Made by a program: the position numbers and the translations under genes. Positions 63,314 to 64,000 of a DNA stretch of 64,000 nucleotides are shown piece after piece (within the stretch, counting starts at the first letter, position 1; each line of letters starts with the position of its first letter). Source of the DNA: Strongyloides papillosus (Eukaryota > Nematoda > Chromadorea > Rhabditida > Strongyloididae); assembly GCA_005656395.1 (NCBI GenBank), contig SRSI01000079.1:1116001-1180000 (forward strand). Direction: 5' to 3'. The notes beneath the pieces are model-generated. The model was not told the origin of the DNA. It worked only from the letters and a program-made list of their open reading frames with translations, and did no database searches.

Positions 63314-64000
63314 TTCAATACATCTATAAAAATTGAATGGTAATTTAAATATATTCTTTCGAGATTCTTAATTTAATTTTGATAAATAGTGCTTAGAGTA
63401 AATGTAATAATATCAGCTTTTTAATATGTATTCTATAAAAAAAGATAGAAATGTGAAAATGTTTATACTTTATAAGCGAAAAATTAAATGAACTTAAGAA
63501 CATTTTCATTTTCAGAGAAGGAGTGATGTAATGTGAAAAAAGTCATGTATCAAATTAATAGATTTTGTAATGAAAAAATAATACTTTTTTCTAGATATAT
63601 TAACTAAAAATTTATAGTTTTATTTATAACATTTCAAAGGTTATTGAGATACTTAAATATTAAAAACTATTTTTTTGTTATACCATTACAAAAGACATAA
63701 AATTTTTGTAAATAAAAAGATAAAAACAAGATATAATGTATTTATGTATGAGAATGAACTTGACGTTTCCTTTCTATTTATATCATATTGGCTTGATTAA
63801 AATATGGTGGAAATGATAGTTAGTAATTGAACTAATATATACTCTCTAATTAAAAGATATAAACATTTTTTAATACTAATGTAAATATGGTAAGGCTATG
63901 TTTTGTTTGTGGTGGTAAAGTTTACCATTAAAATATGACATTTTTTAGTTATATTATTTATTACCTAGTCATGAAATAAAAAGGGGAGCCAAATAATTAA
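63314..64000. other. Upstream region of the GPCR gene
   Basis: AT-rich 5' flank on the minus-strand side. No gene or clear motif to the window end. Confidence 0.45.

Overview
The window looks like chromosomal DNA from a nematode, most likely a very AT-rich clade IV worm of the Strongyloides type. The genus is inferred from base composition and compact gene style, not proven. The evidence is: introns mostly 39-125 bp with GTAAG-type donors and TTTTAG/TTTCAG acceptors; pyrimidine-AG acceptors just upstream of several ATGs, as expected for spliced-leader addition; and nematode-type families (a ground-like domain protein, PEB-1-like FLYWCH factors, IRG-7-like giant secreted proteins). I rebuilt splice junctions by hand, and every multi-exon model given here closes in frame.

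Layout. 1-338 is the 3' end of a coiled-coil gene (TACC-like). 771-7300 (-) and 8340-14933 (+) are two head-to-head paralogues encoding giant secreted EGF/VWA/C-type-lectin proteins of about 2160 and 2181 aa. They resemble the C. elegans immunity protein IRG-7, and their shared promoter contains a duplicated ~155-bp block. 15655-17661 (+) is the ER chaperone BiP/GRP78, with a perfect UPRE core upstream and a KDEL tail. 21634-22553 (+) is an otubain deubiquitinase. 24153-24369 (+) is a 57-aa PMP3/UPF0057 membrane peptide, and 25318-25632 (+) is a possible small membrane protein.

27960-38851 (-) holds two tandem PEB-1-like FLYWCH transcription factor genes with identical exon architecture, long first introns, a matching 33-residue Cys-rich C-terminal tail, and similar forkhead/GATA-like motifs upstream. 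About 11 kb without a recognisable gene follows (38.9-50.06 kb).

The right-hand part is denser. A cation diffusion facilitator exporter (+) and a ZIP importer (-) lie tail to tail (50.06-52.53 kb). Then come a ground-like domain secreted protein (-), mitochondrial ribosomal protein mS33 (+), an NCLX-type Na+/Ca2+ exchanger (-), a possible small membrane protein (-), NMN adenylyltransferase (-), and a neuropeptide-type rhodopsin-family GPCR (-).

The genes do not form an operon or a single pathway. Themes visible side by side are secretory/ER stress and innate immunity (IRG-7-like pair next to BiP), metal transport (CDF/ZIP pair) and mitochondrial function (mS33, NCLX). I found no tRNA, rRNA, CRISPR array or clear transposon.
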